Source of the DNA: JACRBR01 sp964371355
Lineage (GTDB): Bacteria > Chloroflexota > Dehalococcoidia > DSTF01 > JACRBR01
Reading direction: 5' to 3'
Length of the DNA stretch: 64,000 bases
NCBI GenBank assembly: GCA_964371355.1
Contig: CAYJMG010000020.1
Coordinates: 1-64,000 of the forward strand
The translations under genes were made by a program, and so were the position numbers. Every line of letters starts with the position of its first letter. Position 1 is the stretch's first letter. The notes beneath the pieces were generated by a model. It was given only the letters and a program-made list of their open reading frames with translations, did no database searches and was not told where the DNA came from. Below are positions 22,461-30,637 of the stretch, one piece after another.

Positions 22461-24626
22461 ATGAGTGGGCTTGGGATGGAGCGCGGGCCGCTACCCGCCG
22501 CGCGGGAGTTCGATGAGTCGTGGTTCGAAGAGGACAAGGGATCTCGTCGGCGCGGGCGCGTTATGGCGATCGCCGCGTTCGTCCTGATCGCCGCCCTGAC
22601 GGCGCTCGGGATGTGGAACTGGATCCTGCGCGGGGACGGAGAAGCGGCGGCGACTGAGCAGATCGTCGACGCGACGATCGGGACTATCACGGAGAGCATC
22701 GAGACCAGCGGGACGGTGCAATCGCAGTCGCAGACGTCGCTGAATTTCGAGTCGTCCGGAAAAGTCGAGACGCTCAGCGTGGCGCTGGGGCAGCAGGTGA
22801 AGAAGGGCGACGTCCTTGCCACGCTCGATGCACCAGCACTCGAAGACGCCGTGCGGCGCGCGGAGATCGGGTTGCTCTCGGCGCAGCTCAAGCTCAACGA
22901 GTTGCTGAAGGGGACCGACGCGGCGGAGCTGGCACAGACAGACCAGGGCTACCAGAGCGCGATCGCGTCGTACGAGTCGGCGCAGAAGGAACTGGACGAG
23001 CTGCATGCCGGACCGACGTCGGCGGACCTGAGCGCCGCACAACAGCAGGTGTACGACGCGGAGGCGGCGCTCGCCCGTGCGGAGGCGGCGCGTGACACGC
23101 TGGACACAGCGGCGGACGACGCCGTCGCTGACGCCGAGGCGACTGTGACGAAGGCCGAGAACGCGCTGGACCAGGCGGAGCAGCAGCTTGACGACGCCGA
23201 CGACGCGCTGGCCGTCGCGGAGGCGCAGCTGAAGGGCGCCGAGGCCGCGTACTGCCCCGACGCTGATGTGAGCTTCTGCGTGTCCCCGAGCATGCCGCTC
23301 TCGTCGTCCGACCAGGCGACGCTGCTGGACGTTGCGGCGGGCGGCGACGCTGAGCGCGGGGCTCTCGCCAACAGCGTGTTGAACGCAAACACAACGTACC
23401 GCGAGAGGCTGACGGCGCTTAACGCGGCGGAGGATGCCCTCGACGACGCCGAGAGCGACCTCGACCACGCTGAGGAGGCGCTCGACGACGCGGAGGAAGG
23501 TCCGAGCGACGCCGACATCAGGGAAGCCGACGCATCGGTTGGCTCGGCGCAGCTGGCGCTCACCCAGGCACAGGCAGCTCTCACCGATCTACAGGACGGC
23601 GCCGACGCTGACGAGACCCGCGCGGCGGAACTTGCGCTAGCCGCCGCCGAGGCCGGGCTGCGCTCCGCGGAGGCGCAGCGCGACGAAGCGCACGACGGTA
23701 CAGACGCCGACGAGGTCACGGAACAGCGCGGGCAGGTCGACCTGGAGCAGCTCTCACTGGCCGAAGCCAAGCGCGACCTGGAAGATGCCCAGCTCATCGC
23801 GCCGTTCGACGGCACCGTCGCCGACGTCAATATCGCCACCGGAGACACGGTGGGAGCGGGCGGCGGCGAGGACGCGGCGATCGTGCTGAACACGCCCGAT
23901 GCCCTGGTAATTGAGCTGGCGATCAACGAGGCGGATCTCGCGAACGTTGAGGTGGGCCAAACCGGCACCATGACCTTCGATCAACTCGATGGCGTCGGCT
24001 TCCCAATCGTGATTGAGGGCATCGGCGGCAACCCGACGACTACGCAGGGCGTCACGACGTACGAAGCGATCGCGTCGATCGACCTGTCTTCGCCGGCGAC
24101 GGGCGGGCTGAGGCCGGGCGGCGCGTTGCCGCTGGGGCCGGGCGGCGTGTTGCCGGAGGGCTTCACTCCGCCGGCGGGTGCCGACACTCCGGACGAGCTC
24201 CCCGAGAGCCCGGAGCAGAACCAGGGGCAGGCGCCCGACGACTTCCAAGCCCGGACGACGGAGAGCGAGGACGACCAGCCGCGCCCCTTGCCAGGGATGA
24301 CGGGCTCCGTCGAGATCACCGTCGAGGAGGCGAAGGACGTCGTCACCGTCCCGTCCGCCGCGGTGCAGCAGGAGGGTCCGCAGCAGTACGTCGAGGTCGT
24401 GGCGGACAACGGCGAGCGCGAGCGTGTCGTCGTGGAGACGGGCCTTTCCGACGGCTCGCGCACCGCCATCCTTGCCGGGCTCGAGGCCGGAGAGAAGGTG
24501 GTGGTGCCGACGTCGAGTGCAACGAGCGGCGATCCGTCTACGGGGCCGGGCGGACCCGGAGGGCCGGGCGGGGGCGGGCCCGTCGGCGGGGGCGGTGGAG
24601 CGCCGGTCGGGGGGCCTCCGCAATGA
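22461..24626 (+). CDS. Periplasmic adaptor (HlyD/MacA-like) of MacB-type exporter A
   Basis: 721-aa membrane-fusion protein of a tripartite-like exporter. One transmembrane helix lies near residues 35-58, then a biotinyl-lipoyl half (SIETSGTVQSQ, SGKVETLSVALGQQVKKGDV). A very long coiled-coil hairpin of about 300 residues follows, rich in DAE/AL repeats. The second lipoyl half is APFDGTVADVNIATGDTVG, then a beta-barrel (VIELAINEADLANVEVGQTG) and a C-terminal domain with VPSAAVQQ. The tail is almost pure Gly/Pro. RBS-like AGGAAGG precedes the ATG. The next gene overlaps by 4 nt. The substrate is unknown. Confidence 0.88.
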   Translation: MSGLGMERGPLPAAREFDESWFEEDKGSRRRGRVMAIAAFVLIAALTALGMWNWILRGDGEAAATEQIVDATIGTITESIETSGTVQSQSQTSLNFESSGKVETLSVALGQQVKKGDVLATLDAPALEDAVRRAEIGLLSAQLKLNELLKGTDAAELAQTDQGYQSAIASYESAQKELDELHAGPTSADLSAAQQQVYDAEAALARAEAARDTLDTAADDAVADAEATVTKAENALDQAEQQLDDADDALAVAEAQLKGAEAAYCPDADVSFCVSPSMPLSSSDQATLLDVAAGGDAERGALANSVLNANTTYRERLTALNAAEDALDDAESDLDHAEEALDDAEEGPSDADIREADASVGSAQLALTQAQAALTDLQDGADADETRAAELALAAAEAGLRSAEAQRDEAHDGTDADEVTEQRGQVDLEQLSLAEAKRDLEDAQLIAPFDGTVADVNIATGDTVGAGGGEDAAIVLNTPDALVIELAINEADLANVEVGQTGTMTFDQLDGVGFPIVIEGIGGNPTTTQGVTTYEAIASIDLSSPATGGLRPGGALPLGPGGVLPEGFTPPAGADTPDELPESPEQNQGQAPDDFQARTTESEDDQPRPLPGMTGSVEITVEEAKDVVTVPSAAVQQEGPQQYVEVVADNGERERVVVETGLSDGSRTAILAGLEAGEKVVVPTSSATSGDPSTGPGGPGGPGGGGPVGGGGGAPVGGPPQ

Positions 24627-25396
24627 TCAAGCTCATCGATATCGTCAAGCTCTACCGTGCAGGCTCAGTCATCGTGCCGGCGCTGCGTGGCGTGAACCTC
24701 GATATCGAACGCGGCGAGTTCGTCTCAATAATCGGCTCGTCGGGTTCGGGCAAGTCAACGCTGATGAACATCATCGGCTGCCTCGACCGGGCGACGCGCG
24801 GCCGGTACGAGCTCGCCGGCCACGACGTGAGCAGGCTCTCGGACGACGAGTTGGCCTTCGTACGGAGCCAGCAGATCGGGTTCGTATTCCAGTCGTTCAA
24901 CCTGCTTCGCCGCCTGAGCGCGCTGGAGCAGGTCGAGATGCCGCTCACATACCGCAGCGGCAGCGCGCGCGACCACCGTCGTGCCGCGGTCAAGGCGCTG
25001 TACGAGGTGGCCCTCGCCGACCGCATGCACCACAAGCCAAATCAGCTCTCGGGCGGCCAGCAGCAGCGCGTCGCCATTGCGCGCGCGCTCGTCGGACAGC
25101 CGAGCGTGATCCTGGCGGACGAGCCGACAGGCGCCCTCGACACGAGGACGACGGCCGACGTGATGGAGCTGTTCGTGCGATTGAACCGCGAGCGCGGCAT
25201 CACCGTGATCTTCGTGACGCACGAACCTGAAGTGGCGGCGTACACCGACCGCGTAATCCAACTCCGCGACGGCTTGGTCGTCAGCGACGCAGCGCCGGCG
25301 TCGACGGCGCCGACGCGTCTCGCAGGGGACATGGCTGCGGAACAAACGCAAACGCCAGCGTTGCGGCCGTTCCGCCCGTCGGAGGCGCCGGCATGA
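24623..25396 (+). CDS. ABC transporter ATPase, MacB/LolD type (exporter A)
   Basis: 257-aa nucleotide-binding subunit. Walker A GSSGSGKST, Q-loop VFQSFNLLRRL, signature LSGGQQQRVAIARAL, Walker B VILADEPTGALD and H-loop FVTHEPEVA are all intact. It groups with the LolD/MacB ATPases that power mechanotransmission rather than direct transport. It overlaps the adaptor gene and the permease gene by 4 nt each. The C-terminal 40 residues beyond the core are Ala/Pro-rich and variable. Confidence 0.95.
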   Translation: MIKLIDIVKLYRAGSVIVPALRGVNLDIERGEFVSIIGSSGSGKSTLMNIIGCLDRATRGRYELAGHDVSRLSDDELAFVRSQQIGFVFQSFNLLRRLSALEQVEMPLTYRSGSARDHRRAAVKALYEVALADRMHHKPNQLSGGQQQRVAIARALVGQPSVILADEPTGALDTRTTADVMELFVRLNRERGITVIFVTHEPEVAAYTDRVIQLRDGLVVSDAAPASTAPTRLAGDMAAEQTQTPALRPFRPSEAPA

Positions 25397-26673
25397 TCCT
25401 GCTGAAGATGATGCGCTCCGCGGTTTCGGAGCTGAACGTCAACAAGTTGCGCACCGGGCTGACCATGCTCGGGATCGTCATTGGTGTCGGCGCCGTGATC
25501 GCGCTGATGTCCGTAGGACAGGGCGCAAGCAAGGGCATCGCCGCGGAGGTGAACGCGCTGGGGAGCAACCTGCTGTTCGTGGAGCCGGGCGCGCCAGACG
25601 ACGAATCGGACGGCGATCAGGGGTTCTCCACGAACTCGTTCCGCGGCGATTTCTCGCTCACAGAGGACGACGTTGAGGCACTGCGCCAGTCGACGGCGCT
25701 GCCGAATGTGGAGGCGGTGACCGCCGTTTCGCAGACGCCACTGGAATCACAGATCACCGCCGGCGAGCGCAGCGCCGAAGCGACGATGACGGCTACCGAC
25801 CAGGAATTCATGACCGTCCGTGACTTCGAGCTGGCGACCGGCTCGTTCATCACCGAACGCGACCTGAGCCGCAAGACGCGGAACGCTGTCCTCGGCTGGC
25901 AGACGGCGATCGACCTCTTCGATAGCCCGGAGAGCGCCGTGGGCCAGAAGGTGCGCATCAACTTCGGGCCGTTCTCGATCGACCTCACCGTCATCGGCGT
26001 CATGAAGGAACGCGGTGCATCCGGGGAGGGAAACGAGGACGAGCAGATCTTCGTTCCGCTCTCCACTTACCAGGCGCGCGTCCCGTTCGGGCGCAGCCCT
26101 ACAGGCGAGAGCTCCGTCGACGAGATCATGATCAAAGTCAACAAGTCCGACAACGTCGACAGCAGTGCCGAGCAGGTGCGCGCAGTCCTCCTGTCGCAGC
26201 ACGACTTCCAGGAGGACTTCACGGTCAAAACGCAGAACGACCTGAAGGAGACGGCGAACAACGTCAGCCGGGTGATGACGATCCTGCTGGGCGCCATCGC
26301 CGGCATCTCGCTGGTGGTGGGGGGCATCGGCATCATGAACATCATGCTCGTCTCGGTGACGGAGAGGACTCGCGAGATCGGCATCCGCAAGGCCGTTGGC
26401 GCGCGGCGCAACGACATCCTGACGCAGTTCATCGTCGAGACCGTCGTCGTCACGCTGCTCGGCGGCGCCGTCGGCGTGGCCGTCGGCATCGCAACGGCGC
26501 TGGGAGTCGACGGTCAGGAGTTCGGCACAGGCTCGGCGATTGGCACGGCCGTCACGCCGATGAGCGTCGGCACAGCGTTCGGCGTATCGGCGCTGATCGG
26601 GCTGTTCTTCGGCATCTATCCGGCGTTCCGGGCGTCGCGCCTGGATCCCATCGAAGCACTGCGGACTGAATAG
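25393..26673 (+). CDS. ABC transporter permease, MacB/FtsX type (exporter A)
   Basis: 426-aa permease with the MacB topology. An N-terminal helix (LRTGLTMLGIVIGVGAVIAL) precedes a large extracytoplasmic MacB-PCD domain (about 50-290). Three C-terminal helices form the FtsX domain (LLGAIAGISLVVGGIGIMNI, VTLLGGAVGVAVGIATAL, SALIGLFFGIYPAFRASRL). The motif TERTREIGIRKAVGARR is diagnostic, and the protein ends in DPIEALRTE. Together with the adaptor and ATPase it should form an exporter of peptides, lipoproteins or drugs. Confidence 0.95.
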   Translation: MILLKMMRSAVSELNVNKLRTGLTMLGIVIGVGAVIALMSVGQGASKGIAAEVNALGSNLLFVEPGAPDDESDGDQGFSTNSFRGDFSLTEDDVEALRQSTALPNVEAVTAVSQTPLESQITAGERSAEATMTATDQEFMTVRDFELATGSFITERDLSRKTRNAVLGWQTAIDLFDSPESAVGQKVRINFGPFSIDLTVIGVMKERGASGEGNEDEQIFVPLSTYQARVPFGRSPTGESSVDEIMIKVNKSDNVDSSAEQVRAVLLSQHDFQEDFTVKTQNDLKETANNVSRVMTILLGAIAGISLVVGGIGIMNIMLVSVTERTREIGIRKAVGARRNDILTQFIVETVVVTLLGGAVGVAVGIATALGVDGQEFGTGSAIGTAVTPMSVGTAFGVSALIGLFFGIYPAFRASRLDPIEALRTE

Positions 26674-26697
26674 GCACGAGAAGGAGAGGAGCTCCCC

Positions 26698-27321
26698 TTG
26701 AGGACGTCAACGAAGATGCAGACCCACGCGGCGGTCGTAGCCATGATCCTCGCCGCGGCTGGCGTCGTCGGTTGCGGCGGCACCAGCAGCCCTGAGGCTA
26801 CCGCGACACTAGTTAACCGAATCACGCCGGAAACGGACGGCTCCGGCACCACCATCCGCTCCGCAGACCCCAACTCGACGCCAGCGCCTGACGAACTCGC
26901 GCCTACGATCAGCGGCACTCCGCCCGCCGGGGCACCACCCGAAGGTCAGCCGGCCGGGGGCGGGCCCGCGGGTGGGCCCGGCGGTGGGCCCGGCGGTGGG
27001 CCCGGCGGTGGGCCCGGCGGCGCGAGTTTCAATACGCCCATCGCGGAGTTCCTCGGCATCACCGAGGACGAGCTGGCGGCGGCGCTGCAGGAAGAGGGTG
27101 CCACTCTCGCCTCGGTGGCCGAGGTCTACGGCAAGTCACGCGAGGAGCTGAAGAGGTTCCTCATCGACGATGCCAGAGCCCGAGTGGCCGCTGAGGTAGA
27201 GGCTGGCAACCTGACACAGGAGGAGGCGGACGAGCAAATCGCCCGGCTCGAGCGCGATGTCGACAGCATAATTGACAGCTCCCGTGGATCGGGGCCGGCC
27301 CGGCCAGCCCCAACTCAGTAG
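26698..27321 (+). CDS. Gly/Pro-rich lipoprotein of exporter A operon
   Basis: 207-aa predicted lipoprotein of unknown function. A TTG start at 26698 lies 7 nt after AAGGAGAGGA; an ATG at 26716 is the alternative. The signal segment ends in a lipobox (VVGC). A Thr/Pro linker leads to a GGPG repeat encoded by four exact 12-bp units (26971-27018). The C-terminal 90 residues are helical (EFLGITEDELAAALQEEGAT, GNLTQEEADEQIARLERDVD), resembling DUF2680/YckD-type helices. It follows the permease by 24 nt and precedes a strong terminator, so it is the last gene of the operon. Confidence 0.8.
   Translation: MRTSTKMQTHAAVVAMILAAAGVVGCGGTSSPEATATLVNRITPETDGSGTTIRSADPNSTPAPDELAPTISGTPPAGAPPEGQPAGGGPAGGPGGGPGGGPGGGPGGASFNTPIAEFLGITEDELAAALQEEGATLASVAEVYGKSREELKRFLIDDARARVAAEVEAGNLTQEEADEQIARLERDVDSIIDSSRGSGPARPAPTQ
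26971..27018 (+). repeat. 12-bp coding tandem repeat (4 exact units)
   Basis: GGTGGGCCCGGC is repeated four times without mismatch, encoding (Gly-Gly-Pro-Gly)4 in the lipoprotein linker. Exact identity points to slippage-driven, length-variable expansion. Confidence 0.95.
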
Positions 27322-27344
27322 CGCTAGTTTCCTCCCTCCAACGG

Positions 27345-27377
27345 CAAAGAGCCACCGAAACCTTCGGTGGCTCTTTG
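27345..27377 (+). terminator. Intrinsic terminator of exporter A operon
   Basis: A perfect 15-bp stem (27345-27359 with 27363-27377) with a 3-nt loop ends in CTCTTTG. It lies 23 nt after the lipoprotein stop. This is the clearest Rho-independent-type hairpin in the window. It may also terminate any leftward transcript of the adjacent pseudogene. Confidence 0.85.
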
Positions 27378-27390
27378 CTATCTGCCGTGC

Positions 27391-27629
27391 TGATGGGTAC
27401 GTCCGACTCTGCGCGCAGGACCCGGCACATGTCGAACCCGTCGACCTCCGGCAGCATCACGTCCAGCACGACGGCTGCGACGCGCCAGGTCGATGCCCTC
27501 CCGTCTGTTTGACGCGCACAGCACCGGATAGCCCTCGCGCTCGAGATACAGCCGGACGAGCGCCGCCGTGTTAGCGTCGTCCTCGATGACGAGCACCGCT
27601 GGTTTCGTGCCACGAGCCTCCCCCGACAT
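27391..27629 (-). pseudogene. Decayed copy of the 21503-22201 response regulator (N-terminal half)
   Basis: Minus-strand sequence closely matches the 5' half of the regulator at 21503-22201, ending in the receiver domain just after the DVPI motif. Damage: the start ATG is ACG at the equivalent position, an 11-bp deletion near 27471 shifts the frame, and the rest of the receiver and the DNA-binding domain are missing. Similarity continues upstream through the operator to about 27754, matching 21975-22360. No kinase copy remains. It appears to be the relic of a duplication that also created the second export operon. Confidence 0.88.
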
Positions 27630-27652
27630 GGTGTCGCAGCACGTGCCTCGAT

Positions 27653-27684
27653 CCTGTGAAGGGACCTGTGAAGAACCTGTGCAG
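27653..27684. promoter_or_regulatory. Response-regulator direct-repeat site, copy B (three units)
   Basis: CCTGTGAAG at 27653-27661 and 27665-27673 and CCTGTGCAG at 27676-27684 are three direct repeats with 12- and 11-bp spacing. They are homologous to the two-unit site at 22244. The perfect TTGACA of copy A has become CTGCAC on the minus strand, consistent with loss of the leftward promoter. A TATATC hexamer at 27700-27705 could be the -10 for the rightward operon. Confidence 0.6.
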
Positions 27685-27811
27685 AACGCCCCGGCCGTCT
27701 ATATCGCGCGGTTCTCCATCCACCGTGCACAGATCCTGCATACGGAACCCGGTACGAATGAAGGCGTACGAAAAGCAGCCCGAGCAGGAGCCCGAGCAGG
27801 AGAAGGTGACG

Positions 27812-28771
27812 ATGCGACTCTGGACACTGGGATGGATCGCGATGGCGGGCGCCGCGCTGGTGCTGGCGGCGTGCGGAAGTGGCGGCGAGGAGGGTGACGG
27901 CCCGACGTCGCTGCGCGAGGCCCTCGAAGGACAGTTCGATGAAGACATGTTGGCAAAGCAGCAGGAAGCGATCCGCGACTGCATGGTGGAGCAGGGCTTC
28001 GAATACACCCCCGCCGACCCGCGGGGCGGCAACGTTCAGAGGTTCGAGGTTGACATCAACACCAATGATGAAGAGTGGGTGAAAGAGAACGGTTTTGGCA
28101 TCTCCACCGGCTTCGGTGGCCCCGGCGAAGGGGACCGCGCGCCAGCCGACGACGGCGACGACCCAAACGCTGCCTACCGCGAGTCGCTGAGCCCAGAGCA
28201 GCAGGAGGCCTACGACAAGGCCCTGTTCGGCGAGCGGGCGAACGACGACCAGCCCGGCCTCGACAGCAAGAGTGGCGGCGGCGGCGTCATCGTTGGCAGC
28301 GTCAACGGCGAGGACGCCATCGGCGGCTGCTTCGGCGAAGCGATTCGCGAGGGCGACCCGTTGCAGGACACCGAGCTCGCTGATGCGCTCGACCAGTTGG
28401 GGCAGCAGATCCGCAACGACGAGCGCGTCGTCAAGGCGAACCAGGAGTGGTCGGCGTGCATGGCGGACGGTGGATTCACGTACGAATCTCGAGACGCCGC
28501 CATCCGCGACATCTCCTCGCGCTTCAACGAGATCCTCGGCCTCGAAGTCCCGGATGGCGATCGTGGCGGCATCGTGATCGTCCAGGCCGGCGACGATCCA
28601 AACGCGACCTACGACCAGGAGGCGCTCGAAGAACTCCGCCAGGAAGAGATCCGCATCGCCACGGCCTCGTTCGAGTGCGCGAAGGACACGATCGCCGAGG
28701 TCGAGCCGAAGGTGCGCGAGGAGTACGAGCAGCAGTTCCTCGAAGACCACCCCGAGCTGGCGGGTCAATAG
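27812..28771 (+). CDS. Lipoprotein with paired-cysteine repeats, exporter B operon
   Basis: 319-aa predicted lipoprotein of unknown function. The ATG at 27812 follows AGGAGAAGG; an upstream ATG at 27758 would add Glu/Gln-rich residues ahead of the signal peptide. The lipobox is VLAAC. Four further cysteines occur in a two-fold pattern: IRDCMVEQGFEY ... GGCFGEA, then WSACMADGGFTY ... SFECAKD. This suggests two structurally equivalent halves, each with a disulfide. It is the first gene of the second export operon and may act as the outer-envelope partner. Confidence 0.8.
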   Translation: MRLWTLGWIAMAGAALVLAACGSGGEEGDGPTSLREALEGQFDEDMLAKQQEAIRDCMVEQGFEYTPADPRGGNVQRFEVDINTNDEEWVKENGFGISTGFGGPGEGDRAPADDGDDPNAAYRESLSPEQQEAYDKALFGERANDDQPGLDSKSGGGGVIVGSVNGEDAIGGCFGEAIREGDPLQDTELADALDQLGQQIRNDERVVKANQEWSACMADGGFTYESRDAAIRDISSRFNEILGLEVPDGDRGGIVIVQAGDDPNATYDQEALEELRQEEIRIATASFECAKDTIAEVEPKVREEYEQQFLEDHPELAGQ

Positions 28772-28819
28772 CCATCGCCACCGTGCCCTGACGGACCACA
28801 TACAAGAGAGCTGACACAC

Positions 28820-30637
28820 ATGAAGCGCAACAGGATGATCGGGGTGGTGCTGGCAGGCGTGGTGCTGTCGGGCGTCGTCGGATGGTGCGCCGGTACGAAG
28901 GTGCAGTCATCGTCCGACGCGAACTCGTCAACGAACGCGCCGCCCGCCTCCCCGATCACCGCGAAAGTCGAGGAAACCGAACTGTCGTCGGCGGTCGTTG
29001 GCCGCGGCACCGTCCGCTACAACGACCCGGTCGCCGTTAACGTTGCGTCGAGCAGCGCCGGTGGGTCCCAGCTCGTCACGCGTGAGCCCGTCGCCGGTAC
29101 GGAAGTGACCGAGAGTTCCGTGATGATGGAGATCTCCGGCCAGCCCGTCTTCGCGCTCCGGGGCGATCGTCCCATGTATCGCGATATCCGCCCGGGCGAC
29201 GAGGGCGAGGATGTGCGCCAGCTAGAGGAAGCGTTGCTGCGTCTGGGGTTCGACCCCGGCGCTGTCGATGGCGTGTACGACGGCGCAACGGCTGCCGCGG
29301 TCGAAGCCTGGTACGAGGCCGCCAACTACCAGGCCTCCGGCGCGACGGACGACGAGCGCGCCCAGCTGCGAAACGGTCGCGACGCCGTCTCACAGGCCCA
29401 GCAGGCCCTTCGCAACGCCGAAAAGAATCTGGAGGACGGCACCGAGCCTCCAACAGAAGTGGAGCTGGCGCAGGCCAGCAACAACGTCGCCGCGGCGGAG
29501 GATGGGCTGGCCCAGGCCCGCACCGCGCAAGATCAGGGCGCTGCGCAGGCCGAGGAGAACCTGCGCCAGGCGGAGCGGGCGCTCGATGACGCGCGCGACG
29601 CCGCCGACACGAAGCGCGAGCAAGCCGCGCGGGCCGTCGAGATTGCCGAGCTGGCGCTCGAGTCGGCAGGTCAGGCGCTGGAGGACGCACAGAATGAGTC
29701 CGAGCTTCCGCCCGACCAGCACGACAAGCAAGTCGCACAGGCGGAGCTGGCTGTGCGCCAGGCGGAGCTGGAACTCGAAGACGCCGAGGACGCGCTCGCT
29801 GCCGTCGATGACGAAAGCGAATCGGCGATCGATGACGCCGAGCGCGCGGTGACCGCCGCGCAGTCCGCCGCGACCGCCGCGGCCCAGCAGGACGCGGCCG
29901 CCCTGCGCCAGGCCGAGGCCAACCTGTACCTGGCGCAGCTCAGCCTCACCGACCTCCAGACGCCGAAGGACGCGGAAACGCTCGAGGCGGCCGTCGAAGA
30001 CGCGCGCGCCGACCTCGCCCGGGCGCGTGAAGATCTCGCCGAGCTGGAGGACGAAGTCGGTACGTACGTCCCCGCCTCGAATGTCGTGTTCTTCGCCGAG
30101 CTGCCTCTGCGCATCAACTCCGTTGAGGTCGAGCGCGGCGACGCGCTCAGCGGCTCCCCGATGACGGTTAGCGGCTCGCGCCTGGCGGTCGAGACTTCGG
30201 TTACCGTAGCCGACGCGCAACTCCTGAAGGCCGGCATGGCCGCACAGCTTGCAGCCTCCGATCTCGACATCGAGCTGGACGGCGAGATCACCTTCGTCGA
30301 TGAGAAGCCCGGCACGCACGATCTGGACAGCCAGCACGTGTACGTCGAGATCGCCCCGAAGGACGCCCCCGAGAACTTCAAGGACGCCGCCGTGCGCGTG
30401 ACGATCCCCGTGAAGTCGACGGAGGGCGCCGTGCTCGCCGTGCCCGTGGCCGCCGTGTCGGTGGCCGCCGACGGCTCCGACCGCGTCGAGGTGCTGGAGG
30501 AGGACGGCGAGCGCCGCTTCGTCACCGTCGCGACGGGACTCTCCGCCCAGGGCATGGTCGAGGTCACGCCCCTCGAGGGCGACCTGCAGGCGGGCGATCT
30601 CGTTATCGTCGGCGCGGACAGCGGGGCGACCGAGTGA
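28820..30637 (+). CDS. Adaptor with peptidoglycan-binding domain (exporter B)
   Basis: 605-aa HlyD/MacA-type adaptor. An N-terminal anchor helix (about 6-24) precedes a first lipoyl-like part. A PG_binding_1 domain (about 119-165, RPGDEGEDVRQLEEALLRLG, VDGVYDGATAAAVEAWYEA) follows. A long coiled-coil (about 170-405) of AE/LDDA repeats is next, then a beta-barrel domain (LAVETSVTVADAQLLKAGMA) and a C-terminal domain with VLAVPVAAVSV. The peptidoglycan-binding insert, absent from adaptor A, should tether the pump to the wall. It overlaps the ATPase gene by 4 nt. Confidence 0.88.
   Translation: MKRNRMIGVVLAGVVLSGVVGWCAGTKVQSSSDANSSTNAPPASPITAKVEETELSSAVVGRGTVRYNDPVAVNVASSSAGGSQLVTREPVAGTEVTESSVMMEISGQPVFALRGDRPMYRDIRPGDEGEDVRQLEEALLRLGFDPGAVDGVYDGATAAAVEAWYEAANYQASGATDDERAQLRNGRDAVSQAQQALRNAEKNLEDGTEPPTEVELAQASNNVAAAEDGLAQARTAQDQGAAQAEENLRQAERALDDARDAADTKREQAARAVEIAELALESAGQALEDAQNESELPPDQHDKQVAQAELAVRQAELELEDAEDALAAVDDESESAIDDAERAVTAAQSAATAAAQQDAAALRQAEANLYLAQLSLTDLQTPKDAETLEAAVEDARADLARAREDLAELEDEVGTYVPASNVVFFAELPLRINSVEVERGDALSGSPMTVSGSRLAVETSVTVADAQLLKAGMAAQLAASDLDIELDGEITFVDEKPGTHDLDSQHVYVEIAPKDAPENFKDAAVRVTIPVKSTEGAVLAVPVAAVSVAADGSDRVEVLEEDGERRFVTVATGLSAQGMVEVTPLEGDLQAGDLVIVGADSGATE

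Noticed and set aside
22202..22897. N-terminal extension of the second response regulator (one continuous open frame to 22897)
   Set aside because: The receiver domain begins at the ATG 22201 behind GGAGGGA; the extension is antisense to the exporter adaptor and low-complexity Ser/Arg-rich.
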